Origin: Rhizobiales bacterium GAS188
Lineage (GTDB): Bacteria > Pseudomonadota > Alphaproteobacteria > Rhizobiales > Beijerinckiaceae
Length of the DNA: 64,000 nucleotides
Reading direction: 5' to 3'
Assembly: GCA_900104855.1 (NCBI GenBank)
Contig: FNSS01000001.1
Coordinates: 1,674,001-1,738,000, forward strand
The notes beneath the pieces were generated by a model that saw only the letters and a list, made by a program, of their open reading frames with translations, was not told the DNA's origin and did not search any database. A program made the translations under genes and the position numbers. Within the stretch, counting starts at the first letter, position 1, and every line of letters starts with the position of its first letter. Of the stretch, positions 16,589-25,200 are shown one piece after another.

Positions 16589-17953
16589 ATGCCGTCGATG
16601 ATCCAGGCCCGCATGGCGTCGTCGGCCGAGATGCTGGCGGTTTTCTCCGACGAGGCGCTCATCGCCCATGCGCTGGCCTTCGAGGCGGCGCTCGCCCAGG
16701 CGGAAGCCGAATGCGGCGTCATCCCGCAGGGGGCGGCCGAAACCATCGCCGAGGCGGTGCGGAGCGCCACTTTCGACGCAGCCGCTCTCGCCGAAGCGGC
16801 GGCGCGAGGCGGCACGCTCGCCATTCCGCTCGTCAAGGAGCTCGGCTCGCAAGTCGCGGCGATCGACAGGGCGGCGGCGGGGCATGTGCATTTCGGCGGC
16901 ACCAGCCAGGATCTCGCCGACACGGCCCTGGTGCTGCAGCTCCGCGTCGCCTGCGCCCTGCTGCGCCGCGACCTGAGGCGCTTGCGGCAGGCTCTCGCGG
17001 GTCTCGCCAAGGCGCATCGCGGCACCGTGATGCTGGCGCGCACGCTGATGCAACCGGCCCTGCCGACCACTTTCGGCCTGAAGGCCGCCTCCTGGCTGAC
17101 CGGCATCGAGGATACGGCGGCCCGGCTCGAGCGCGAAGCAGCGCAAGCTCTCATGCTGCAATTCGGCGGGGCGGCCGGCACCTTGTCGGCGCTCGCCGAT
17201 AAGGGGGTCGCGGTCGCGCTCCGGCTCGCGGCGCTCCTCGGCCTGCCCTTGCCGCCCATGCCCTGGCATACGCGGCGCGACGGCATTGCGGGGCTCGCCT
17301 GCGCGGTCGGCATCCTGACCGGCGCGCTCGGCAAGATCGCGCGCGACCTGTCGCTCCTGTCTCAGGCCGAGCTCGGCGAAGCGGCCCAGCCTTCGGGACC
17401 TGGGCGCGGCGGCTCCTCGACCTTGCCGCATAAGCGCAACCCGATCGCCGCGATGGTGGCGCTCGCTGCCGCCAACCGGGCGCCCGGCCTCGTCGCCACA
17501 CTGCTCTCGGCCATGCCACAGGAGCTCGAACGCGCCCTTGGCGGCTGGCAGTCGGAGGCGCCGACACTCGCCAGCCTGTTCGAGCTGGCCCATGGCGCGC
17601 TCCTCGCCATGGTCGAGGCGATCGAAGGGCTCAAGGTCGATCCGCTGGCCATGCGCCGCAATCTCGACCGCCTCAACGGCCTCGTGCTTGCCGAACGCCT
17701 GATGCTGGCGCTGGCGCCGCTTATGGGTCGCAACGAGGCCCATCACGCGGTCGAGGAATTGTCTCGAAAGGCGGTCGCCGAGAACCGGCAATTGCGCGAT
17801 CTCGCTTTGGCCGATGCGCGCGTCACCGCGCATCTCGCACCCGACGCGATCGCACATCTCTTCGATCCGTCGACCTATCTCGGGGCGGCGCAGGATTTCA
17901 TCGATGCGGCGCTTGCGGCCCACCGCAAGGCCGAAACGGATACGAGGAGTTGA
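16589..17953 (+). CDS. pcaB: 3-carboxy-cis,cis-muconate cycloisomerase
   Basis: 454 residues, fumarase/aspartase superfamily. The superfamily signature GGSSTLPHKRNPIAAM is present, as are FGGTSQDLADTALVLQL and the PcaB-typical LGGWQSEAPTL. It converts 3-carboxymuconate to 4-carboxymuconolactone in the protocatechuate branch of the beta-ketoadipate pathway, cytoplasmic. The next gene encodes the fused enzymes for the following two steps, 3 bases downstream. The protocatechuate dioxygenase genes (pcaGH) and regulator pcaQ are not in the window. A second ATG nine bases downstream is an alternative start. Confidence 0.9.
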   Translation: MPSMIQARMASSAEMLAVFSDEALIAHALAFEAALAQAEAECGVIPQGAAETIAEAVRSATFDAAALAEAAARGGTLAIPLVKELGSQVAAIDRAAAGHVHFGGTSQDLADTALVLQLRVACALLRRDLRRLRQALAGLAKAHRGTVMLARTLMQPALPTTFGLKAASWLTGIEDTAARLEREAAQALMLQFGGAAGTLSALADKGVAVALRLAALLGLPLPPMPWHTRRDGIAGLACAVGILTGALGKIARDLSLLSQAELGEAAQPSGPGRGGSSTLPHKRNPIAAMVALAAANRAPGLVATLLSAMPQELERALGGWQSEAPTLASLFELAHGALLAMVEAIEGLKVDPLAMRRNLDRLNGLVLAERLMLALAPLMGRNEAHHAVEELSRKAVAENRQLRDLALADARVTAHLAPDAIAHLFDPSTYLGAAQDFIDAALAAHRKAETDTRS

Positions 17954-17956
17954 GCC

Positions 17957-19162
17957 ATGGCTTTCACCACGCGTGAGGGCGCGCGCCTCTATTGGCGCAC
18001 CGACGGCAATGCCGAGAATCCGGCCCTGCTCTTCCTCAACTCGCTCGGCACCGACCATGCGATGTGGGATGCGGTGACGCCGCCGCTCACCCGCGATTTC
18101 CACGTGCTGCGCATGGATACGCGCGGCCATGGCGCTTCCGACGCGCCGCAGGGCGATTACTCGATCCCGATGCTCGCCGCCGACGCGCTTGCCGTCCTCG
18201 ACGCGGCCGGCGTCAAGCGTGCCCATATCTGCGGGCTGTCGATGGGCGGCATGACGGCGCTCGAGATCGCGGCCGAGCATCCCGGCCGCGTCGATCGCAT
18301 CATCGGGGCCAATACCTCAGCCGCCATGTCGAGTGAGGCGATGCGCGAGCGCGCCGCGCTGGTGCGCGACAAGGGCATGCCGGCGATCGCCGATGCCGTG
18401 CTCGGCCGCTTCCTCACGGAAGGCTTCCGCGCCAGGAAGCCGCCCGTGCTCGGCACCACCCGCTCGACCCTTCTCGCCACCGACCCGCAAGGCTATGCGG
18501 GATGCTGCATGGCGATCGCCGGCATGGAGCTGGAAGACTTGGCGCTCAAGGACAAGCTCTCGCGCATCAACGCGCCTCTGTTGGTGATCAACGGCGCCCA
18601 TGACATCTCGACGCCGGCCGCCGAGCATGGCGACCTGATCGCTGCGGCAATTCCCGGCGCACGCACGGTCACGCTCGATGCCGGCCATCTCTCGGCCGTC
18701 GAGGCCCCCGAGGCCTTCGCAGGCGCAGTCCTCGCCTTTCTCCGCGCTCCCGAGGGCAATGCGGATGTGACGGCGGCGCGCGAGGCGATCTTCGAAGCGG
18801 GGCTCGCGGTGCGCCGGCAAGTGCTCGGCGATGCCTGGGTCGACAAAGCGCTCGCTTCGCGCAATGCACTGACGGGCGAGTTCCAGAACCTCATCACCCG
18901 CATCGCCTGGGGCGAGATCTGGACGAGGCCCGGCCTCGACCACCGCACCAGGCGCCTGATCGTGCTCGCCGTCACGGCCTCGCTCAGCCGCTGGGACGAG
19001 TTTCGCCTGCATCTGCGGGCCGGCATCGAGCAAGGATCTCTGACGCTCGAGGACGTCAAGGAGGCGCTGATGCAGATCGGCGTCTATGCCGGCGTGCCGG
19101 CGGCGAATACGGGCATGCACCATGCCCAGGACATATTGAAAGCCCTCGGCAAGCTGGATTGA
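17957..19162 (+). CDS. pcaL: Fused 3-oxoadipate enol-lactonase / 4-carboxymuconolactone decarboxylase
   Basis: 401 residues. Residues 1-260 are an alpha/beta hydrolase (PcaD): oxyanion-side FLNSLGTDHAMWD, nucleophile Ser95 in GLSMGG, acid in NGAHDISTP and base in DAGHLSAVEAP. Residues 275-398 are the PcaC decarboxylase (REAIFEAGLAVRRQVLGDAWVDKA, TRRLIVLAVTASL, GVYAGVPAANTGMH). The pair decarboxylates 4-carboxymuconolactone and hydrolyses the enol-lactone to 3-oxoadipate. Such fusions (PcaL) are known in several lineages. It sits 3 bases after pcaB. Confidence 0.92.
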   Translation: MAFTTREGARLYWRTDGNAENPALLFLNSLGTDHAMWDAVTPPLTRDFHVLRMDTRGHGASDAPQGDYSIPMLAADALAVLDAAGVKRAHICGLSMGGMTALEIAAEHPGRVDRIIGANTSAAMSSEAMRERAALVRDKGMPAIADAVLGRFLTEGFRARKPPVLGTTRSTLLATDPQGYAGCCMAIAGMELEDLALKDKLSRINAPLLVINGAHDISTPAAEHGDLIAAAIPGARTVTLDAGHLSAVEAPEAFAGAVLAFLRAPEGNADVTAAREAIFEAGLAVRRQVLGDAWVDKALASRNALTGEFQNLITRIAWGEIWTRPGLDHRTRRLIVLAVTASLSRWDEFRLHLRAGIEQGSLTLEDVKEALMQIGVYAGVPAANTGMHHAQDILKALGKLD

Positions 19163-19169
19163 GGTCAAG

Positions 19170-19829
19170 ATGAGCGATCCCTTCGATACCATCACAAGTC
19201 TCGGCGTCGTGCCGGTCATCGCCATCGAGCGGACCGCCGATGCAATCCCTCTGGCGGACGCCTTGCTGGAAGGCGGCCTGCCGGTCGCCGAGATCACCTT
19301 CCGCACCCCGGCCGCCGCCGAGGTGATGGCCAAGATCTCAGCCGAGCGGCCCGAGCTCCTGGTCGGGGCCGGCACCGTGCTCGACCTCGCCTCGCTCGAG
19401 GCGGCGCGCCGCAGCGGCGCGCGCTTCGGCCTCGCGCCCGGCCTTGATGCGCAGATCGTCGAGGCCGCCACCGCCGCGGGCTTTCCCTTCGCGCCCGGCA
19501 TCATGACGCCGAGCGATCTTTCGGCGGCGGCCCGGCTCGGCGCCAGGACCGTCAAATTCTTCCCGGCCGGCGCCGCGGGCGGACCGAAGGCGCTCGATGC
19601 CATCTCGGCGCCCTTCGCGCATCTTGGCATACGCTTCATCCCGACCGGCGGCGTCACCCCCGACACGATCGGCGACTGGCTGGGGCTGAAGAGCGTCGCG
19701 GCCGTCGGCGGCACCTGGATCGCGCGCGCCGAGGATATCAGCCAGGGCCGTTTCGCCGATATCACCCGCAAGGCCAAGGCCGCGGTCGCGGCCGCCAAGA
19801 CACTGCGAGAGGCCCAAGCCACAGCCTGA
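19170..19829 (+). CDS. KDPG/KHG-type aldolase (2-dehydro-3-deoxy-phosphogluconate aldolase)
   Basis: 219 residues. Class I aldolase of the Eda family: Glu41 in VAEITFRTPAA and the Schiff-base Lys129 in GARTVKFFPAG are present, plus the phosphate-binding IPTGGVTPD. It cleaves a 2-keto-3-deoxy-6-phospho sugar acid into pyruvate and glyceraldehyde-3-phosphate. It lies 7 bases after pcaL and 14 before an SMP-30 lactonase, so it could serve a sugar-acid pathway on the same transcript. Whether the substrate is the gluconate or galactonate form cannot be told. Confidence 0.85.
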   Translation: MSDPFDTITSLGVVPVIAIERTADAIPLADALLEGGLPVAEITFRTPAAAEVMAKISAERPELLVGAGTVLDLASLEAARRSGARFGLAPGLDAQIVEAATAAGFPFAPGIMTPSDLSAAARLGARTVKFFPAGAAGGPKALDAISAPFAHLGIRFIPTGGVTPDTIGDWLGLKSVAAVGGTWIARAEDISQGRFADITRKAKAAVAAAKTLREAQATA

Positions 19830-19843
19830 TCGGAGAGCCGGCC

Positions 19844-20788
19844 ATGACGATCTGGGAATCCAGTGCCCGCTATCCCGACCCGGCCATCGAGGTTCTCGAT
19901 CCGAGCTTCCTGAAATACCGGCTGCCGCTCGCCGGTGTGGACAGGCTGGCGACCGGAACGCGCTGGGGCGAAGGACCCGTCTGGTTCGGGGATGGTCGCT
20001 ATCTGTTGTGGAGCGACATCCCCAATGACCGCATCCTGCGCTGGGACGAAGCGACGGACGCGGTCGGCGTGTTCCGACAGCCTTCGAACATGGCGAATGG
20101 TCATACGCGCGATCGCAGCGGGCGGCTCGTCACCTGCGAGCATCTCGGGCGCCGCGTGACGCGCACCGAATATGACGGGACCATCACGGTCCTGATGGAC
20201 AGTTTCGAGGGCAAGCGTCTCAACTCGCCGAATGACGTGATCGTCAAATCCGACGGCAGCGTCTGGTTCACGGATCCACCCTTCGGTCTCTTGTCCAACT
20301 ATGAGGGCGCCGTCGCCGAGCAGGAGCTGCCGGCCTGCGTCTATCGCATCGATCCCCATGACGGTCGCGCCAACGTCGTCGCCGACGAAGTGCTCGGGCC
20401 GAACGGCCTGTGCTTCTCGCCCGACGAGAGCTTGCTCTATGTCGTGGAATCGCGCGGCGTGCCGAACCGCAAGATCCGCATCTTCGACGTCGCGGACGGC
20501 AAGCGGCTGACCAAGAACCGCATCTTCATCGACGCCGGACCCGGCACGCCCGACGGCATGCGCTGCGACGTCGACGGCAATCTCTGGTGCGGCTGGGGCA
20601 TGGGCTCGCCTGAGCTCGACGGCGTGATGATCTTCAACCCGAGCGGCGTGCCGATCGGCCGTATCGCCTTGCCCGAACGCTGCGCCAATGTCTGCTTCGG
20701 CGGACGCGCCAGGTGCCGGCTGTTCATGGCGTGCGGCCATGGGCTCTATGCGCTCTACGTCAACACGCAAGGGGTGGCGGGCGGTTAG
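19844..20788 (+). CDS. SMP-30/gluconolactonase-family lactonase
   Basis: 314 residues, six-bladed beta-propeller. The metal site is suggested by WGEGPVWF (Glu), RLNSPNDVIVKSDGSVWFTDPPFGL (Asn), GPNGLCFSPDESLLYVVE and DGMRCDVDGNLWCGWG (Asp). These enzymes hydrolyse sugar lactones to aldonic acids with a divalent metal. Its place after a KDPG-type aldolase suggests a sugar-acid pathway; the exact sugar is not determined. Confidence 0.85.
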   Translation: MTIWESSARYPDPAIEVLDPSFLKYRLPLAGVDRLATGTRWGEGPVWFGDGRYLLWSDIPNDRILRWDEATDAVGVFRQPSNMANGHTRDRSGRLVTCEHLGRRVTRTEYDGTITVLMDSFEGKRLNSPNDVIVKSDGSVWFTDPPFGLLSNYEGAVAEQELPACVYRIDPHDGRANVVADEVLGPNGLCFSPDESLLYVVESRGVPNRKIRIFDVADGKRLTKNRIFIDAGPGTPDGMRCDVDGNLWCGWGMGSPELDGVMIFNPSGVPIGRIALPERCANVCFGGRARCRLFMACGHGLYALYVNTQGVAGG

Positions 20789-20802
20789 TCGATCTCCCCG
20801 CC

Positions 20803-21150
20803 TCAGGGCACCAGCGCCGCGAGGCGTTTCGGCGCGACCAGCCGGTAGCTACGCCGGATCAGCGACCCCACCTCATCCCAATCGCAGCCGCGATCCAGCC
20901 ACATGCCGACCCAGCCCTTCGTGCCGAAATAGGGAGGCACGAAGAAGCGCTCGGGATCCGCGCCGCTGAGAATGGCCTGGCTACCCTCCGGCGCCTTGCA
21001 CCAGACCGACGGGCGATCGTCGACGCGCCGATCCGTGGCGAAGATCTTGTCGCCGACCCTGAAGCTCGGGCCACGCCGCATCGGCGCCTCCGACGCTTCG
21101 GGGAGCGCGAGGCAGATCGCCCGCAGCCGCTCGGAAGGCTCCTTGGACAT
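20803..21150 (-). CDS. MmcQ/YjbR-family protein
   Basis: 115 residues. The fold is recognisable by FRVGDKIFATDRR, VWCKAPEGSQAIL and YFGTKGWVGMWLDRGCDWDEVGSLIRRSYRLVAPKRL, characteristic of the CyaY-like/MmcQ family annotated as DNA-binding. No membrane segment. Convergent with the SMP-30 gene (14-base gap). Actual role unknown. Confidence 0.85.
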   Translation of the reverse strand: MSKEPSERLRAICLALPEASEAPMRRGPSFRVGDKIFATDRRVDDRPSVWCKAPEGSQAILSGADPERFFVPPYFGTKGWVGMWLDRGCDWDEVGSLIRRSYRLVAPKRLAALVP

Positions 21151-21268
21151 GGCCCGACCTCGTCACCTGGGAGGCGCTGTAGCGTAACGTGGTCGGAGCG
21201 TAGCTCTTTGCCGCCGGACCAGCCATAACATCGCGCAAGTTCGGGGGGCCGAGCGGCACCTGCGCTCG

Positions 21269-22171
21269 ATGCGGATGGCGACGATGGACGAGCATCAGGA
21301 ACACAGGCCGGTCTTCCGCTTCGCGCCGAGCCCGAACGGCTATCTGCATCTCGGCCATGCGCTCTCGGCGCTGCTCAATGACCAAGCAGCGCGCGCCTGC
21401 GAGGGGCGGCTGCTCTTGCGCATCGAGGATATCGACCCATCGCGTTCCCGTGCCGAACTCATCGCGGCGATCTTTGAAGACCTCGCCTGGCTCGGCCTCG
21501 CCTGGGAAACCCCGGTGCGCCGGCAATCGCAGCATCTCCATCTCTATCGCGAGAAGCTCGACGAGCTGTGCCGGCAAAGTCTCGTCTATCCCTGCTTCTG
21601 CACGCGCGGCGCCATCGCCCACGCCGTGGCGGCCGAGGACATGGCCTGGCCGCGTGACCCCGACGGGGCAGCGCTCTATCCGGGCACCTGCCGCGAGCTT
21701 GCGCCGAATGAAGCCGCGCGACGCATCGCCACTGGCGAGCCGCATGCCTGGCGTCTGCGCATGACGGAAGCCTCGGCGGTGGCAGGGGCGCTCGCCTGGC
21801 GCGAGCATGCCACGGCGCTCCCCGATTCCGCCTGGCGCACCGTCCCGGCCGAACCGCAGGCCTGGGGCGACGTGGTGCTCGGGCGCCGTGACGCGCCGGC
21901 GAGCTATCACCTCGCCGTCGTCACGGACGATGCGGCCCAGGGTGTGACCCAGGTGGTGCGCGGCCAGGACCTCTCTACGGCAACCGCCATCCACCGTCTG
22001 TTGCAACATCTCCTGCGCCTGCCCGAGCCCACCTACCACCATCACCGCCTCGTGCTCGACGCCGACGGACGCAAGCTTTCGAAAAGCATCGCCTCGACGA
22101 GCTTGCGCGAGTTGCGCGCGGCGGGGCTGAGTCCAGGAGATATCCGCCGACGGGTTGAGCTGACGGCGTAG
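21269..22171 (+). CDS. gluQ: Glutamyl-Q tRNA(Asp) synthetase
   Basis: 300 residues. A truncated glutamyl-tRNA synthetase without the anticodon-binding domain: FRFAPSPNGYLHLGHALSAL holds the HLGH form of the HIGH motif, KLSKS stands for KMSKS, and YPCFCTRG with YPGTCRE give zinc-binding cysteines. It attaches glutamate to the queuosine base of tRNA-Asp. Three in-frame ATG codons (21269, 21275, 21284) lie close together without a strong ribosome-binding site, so the exact start is open. Confidence 0.9.
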   Translation: MRMATMDEHQEHRPVFRFAPSPNGYLHLGHALSALLNDQAARACEGRLLLRIEDIDPSRSRAELIAAIFEDLAWLGLAWETPVRRQSQHLHLYREKLDELCRQSLVYPCFCTRGAIAHAVAAEDMAWPRDPDGAALYPGTCRELAPNEAARRIATGEPHAWRLRMTEASAVAGALAWREHATALPDSAWRTVPAEPQAWGDVVLGRRDAPASYHLAVVTDDAAQGVTQVVRGQDLSTATAIHRLLQHLLRLPEPTYHHHRLVLDADGRKLSKSIASTSLRELRAAGLSPGDIRRRVELTA

Positions 22172-22185
22172 GGGGAATCCTTATT

Positions 22186-22275
22186 CGTCATGGCCGGGTC
22201 TTGGCCCGGCCATCCACGCCTTCCTGAGGTCGGCGCCTTGGGCTGGTCACCGCAAAAAGGTGCGGCCATGACGGT
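22186..22275. repeat. Palindromic intergenic repeat between gluQ and tamB
   Basis: ATGGCCGGG (22190-22198) and CCCGGCCAT (22205-22213) form a 9-bp stem with a 6-base loop. The outer CGTCATGGCC (22186-22195) is repeated in inverse orientation at 22263-22272. The two genes converge here, so the stem may terminate both; the sequence also resembles dispersed repeats known from this order. Confidence 0.6.
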
Positions 22276-22290
22276 GGGGCTAGCAGACCC

Positions 22291-25200
22291 CTACTTATAT
22301 TCCCATTCCGCACCCACGCCGACGCTCGTGGCACCAGTGGCATCGACGCCGCTCTGCAGGCGGATGTGGCGCGTCACGTCGAGATCGACCGAGACGCCGC
22401 TATCCTGCGGCTTGCTGCCTGCTTTGACGCCGACGCTGAGCCGGTCGCTGATGGCGCGCGAAGCCCCGACGGTCGGGCTGCCGCTCGAGCTCGTGCCGAT
22501 ATCGAGGCTGTCGACGCCGAGCGACCGACGCAGGCGCTCGAAGGCGTCATCGCCACCGCCGGCGAACTGCGCCGCGGCTTGCGCGAGCTGCAGCGCCTGG
22601 AAGGGCGACAAGCTGCCCGAGGGCTTCTGGAACAGGATGCGTGACAGCACCTCGTCCTGCGGCAGGCTCGGATCCGACGAGAAGGCGAAGACCGGTTGCG
22701 TGGCCGGGCCCGTAATGCCGATATGGGCCGTGACGTCGCCGGCCTGGCTGTCGGCCATGAAGTCGAGCTCGGGCATCAGCTCGCCGCTGAAGCCGATATG
22801 GCCACGGGTGAAATCGAGCCGCTTGCCGAGCACCGCGAGGCGCCCGCGCCGCAGATCGAAGCCGCCCAGGATCTGCGGATCCGCGAGCATGCCCGTCACC
22901 TTCAGCTCGCCGCCGAGCTCGGCATCAAGGCCATGCCCGCGCACGAAGATCCGGTTCGGCGCCGAGATCACGAGGTTGAGCTTGCCGTTGAAGGCGGCCT
23001 TGCGTTTCGCATGCGCCTTGGCCTTGGCCTCCATGGCGAGGCGGGCCTTGGCGGTCGGCGACGGATTGAGGTGCCTGGTGCCTTCTATGGGGCTCATCGT
23101 GCCGGGCAGGCGATCCGGCAAGGTCACGTCCATCGAGACGATTCCGATCCGCCCGCCGATCGCCGGCTCACGCCCGAGCGGACCGGAGAGGTCGAGCGCG
23201 AGATCGGCGCTCGCTGCGACGATGCTGTTCGAGACGAGCTGCGCCCTCTGGCCGGTGATGCGCAGCGTGCCCGGGAAGCCCGCGTCGGGGTCGAGGCGCA
23301 GCTGCCCGCTCATACCGACCGTACCGCCATTCGGCGTCGCGGCCGCCACATGCTCGATCGTCACCGTGTCGCCATGGGCCGCGATGCGCGCCTCGATCTT
23401 CTCGAGCTTCAGGCCGAGCTCGACATCGGTGAAGCTGCCGCCGCTCATGCTCACGCTGCCTTCGGCCTGCGGTTGCGCCGTGCTGCCGCGCAAGCGCGCA
23501 TCCAACTGCACGGCGCCGGAGACACGCCGGCCCGAGGCAGCGAGGAAGCCATTCGCGGCCGCGGCATCGAGCTTGCCTTGCACCGCGATGTCGAGCGCGC
23601 CCGCGGGCGAGAGCGGCGCGCTGCCCGTGAGGTGTAAACTGCCGACCCGGCCGGCATTCGCCGTCAGGTCGAGGGAGCTGCGCCCATCCGCGAGGCGCCC
23701 CGAGCCCGCGATATCGATCGGCGGCAACCCGGAGCCGCGCGCCTGCGGCGCCACAAGACGGTCGATCTTGACGCGCCAATCCCCCGACGGGGCCTGCGGC
23801 GTGCCGGCGATCGCGAACTCCGCATCAGCCGTTCCGCTGAGGCCGAGCCCCGGCTGGGCGAGATCGGCGATGGAAAGCGGCACGGCGTTCGCCGAGCCCT
23901 TCAGCGAAAGCGTCGCACCGGCGCTGCCGTCGAGGCGCAGCCTTCCGGCGTCGATGCCGAGCACGAAACCCGCAATGCCGATTGCGTCCGGGCCGAGGCT
24001 GAGCGTCGCCGGAGCGGCGAGCGCGAGCTTATGGGCGCCGCCGCGCGCCCTGAGGCTCGCAAGCTCGATCCGGTAAGGTTCGGCCGGAACGAGCCGCGCC
24101 TGCGCCTCGATGGCGAGCCCGCGCGCATTGCCCGCGAGTGCGACATCGCTGCCCTCCGGCACAGCCTTGGCCTTGAGGCGCAATCCAGAGATCGTCTCCC
24201 CGCCAAGGATGGCCTTGCCGATGGCGGCCGTGCCGTCGAGCGTCGGGCGTCCACGCAGATCGGCCGCGGCGAGATCGGCATCGAGCCCTTCGATCCGGCT
24301 GGCGCCGAAGGCGACAGTCTGACCATGCGCCAGGAGCCGCGCATTCTGACGGCCATTCGTTGCGTCCAATGTCGCATCGACGTTGAGATCGCCAGCAAGC
24401 CTCGTCAGCAGCAGTGCCGACAGATCGTCGAGATTGGTCGCCTTGAAGGTGAGCCGACCAGTGGCGAGGTTGTTCGTGTCGAAGCTGGCATTGCCTTGCA
24501 GATCGGCGGAGCCGAGATTGAAGGACAGTCTGTCGGCGAGGACGCCGCCCTCCGGGCGCTTGGCGATATGGGCGGCGCCCGCGAGCGGCTTGCGGTCGAC
24601 CTCGCCGGCCAGCGTCAACTGCGCCTCGAGCGCCCCCGTGAGGTCGCGCGCCACGGCCTCGAGGTCGAGCCGCGGCACTGGGCGATCGAGCGCCTTGCCG
24701 TCGGTGAGCGATGCCTTCAGCGAGGCGTCCGGATGCGCAAGGCTGCCGGTGAGCGCTGCCGTGATCATCGCCTTGCCGGCAAGGCGCGGATCGACCGACT
24801 TCGCCTCGGGGATGTCGATCACGGCGGCGATGGCGGCCTTGTCGGGCGTCGCCTCGCCGTCGAGACGCGCCGTGGCATGCATGCCCGTGAGGCTGAGGTT
24901 GCCGAAGCCGAAGCCGCCGCGCGGCAGGAGCTTGACGCTGCCGGCGAGCGCGAGCTTGCCGCCGGCGAGCCCATCGGCGAGCGCGATGCCGGAGGCGAAA
25001 TTCGTCACATGCGCATCGAGCCCCGCCGTCAGCCGGCGCTCGGCGGGCGCCCCATCGAGATCAGCCGTCAGGCCAAGCGCTCCTTTGAGCGGCAATGAGG
25101 CGAGACGCGCGAAGTGGCGCAGCTCTGCCGCATCGAGGGCCAGCTTGCCGCGAACAAGCTTCGGGCCGAGCTCCCCCGCATAGGAGGCGCCGAGCGTCGG

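Noticed and set aside
16430-20770. Long minus-strand frames opposite the pca and aldolase genes
   Set aside because: Antisense shadows; the plus-strand genes have complete catalytic motifs.
22190-24076. 628-codon plus-strand frame opposite tamB
   Set aside because: Antisense and low-complexity; tamB on the other strand is clearly coding.
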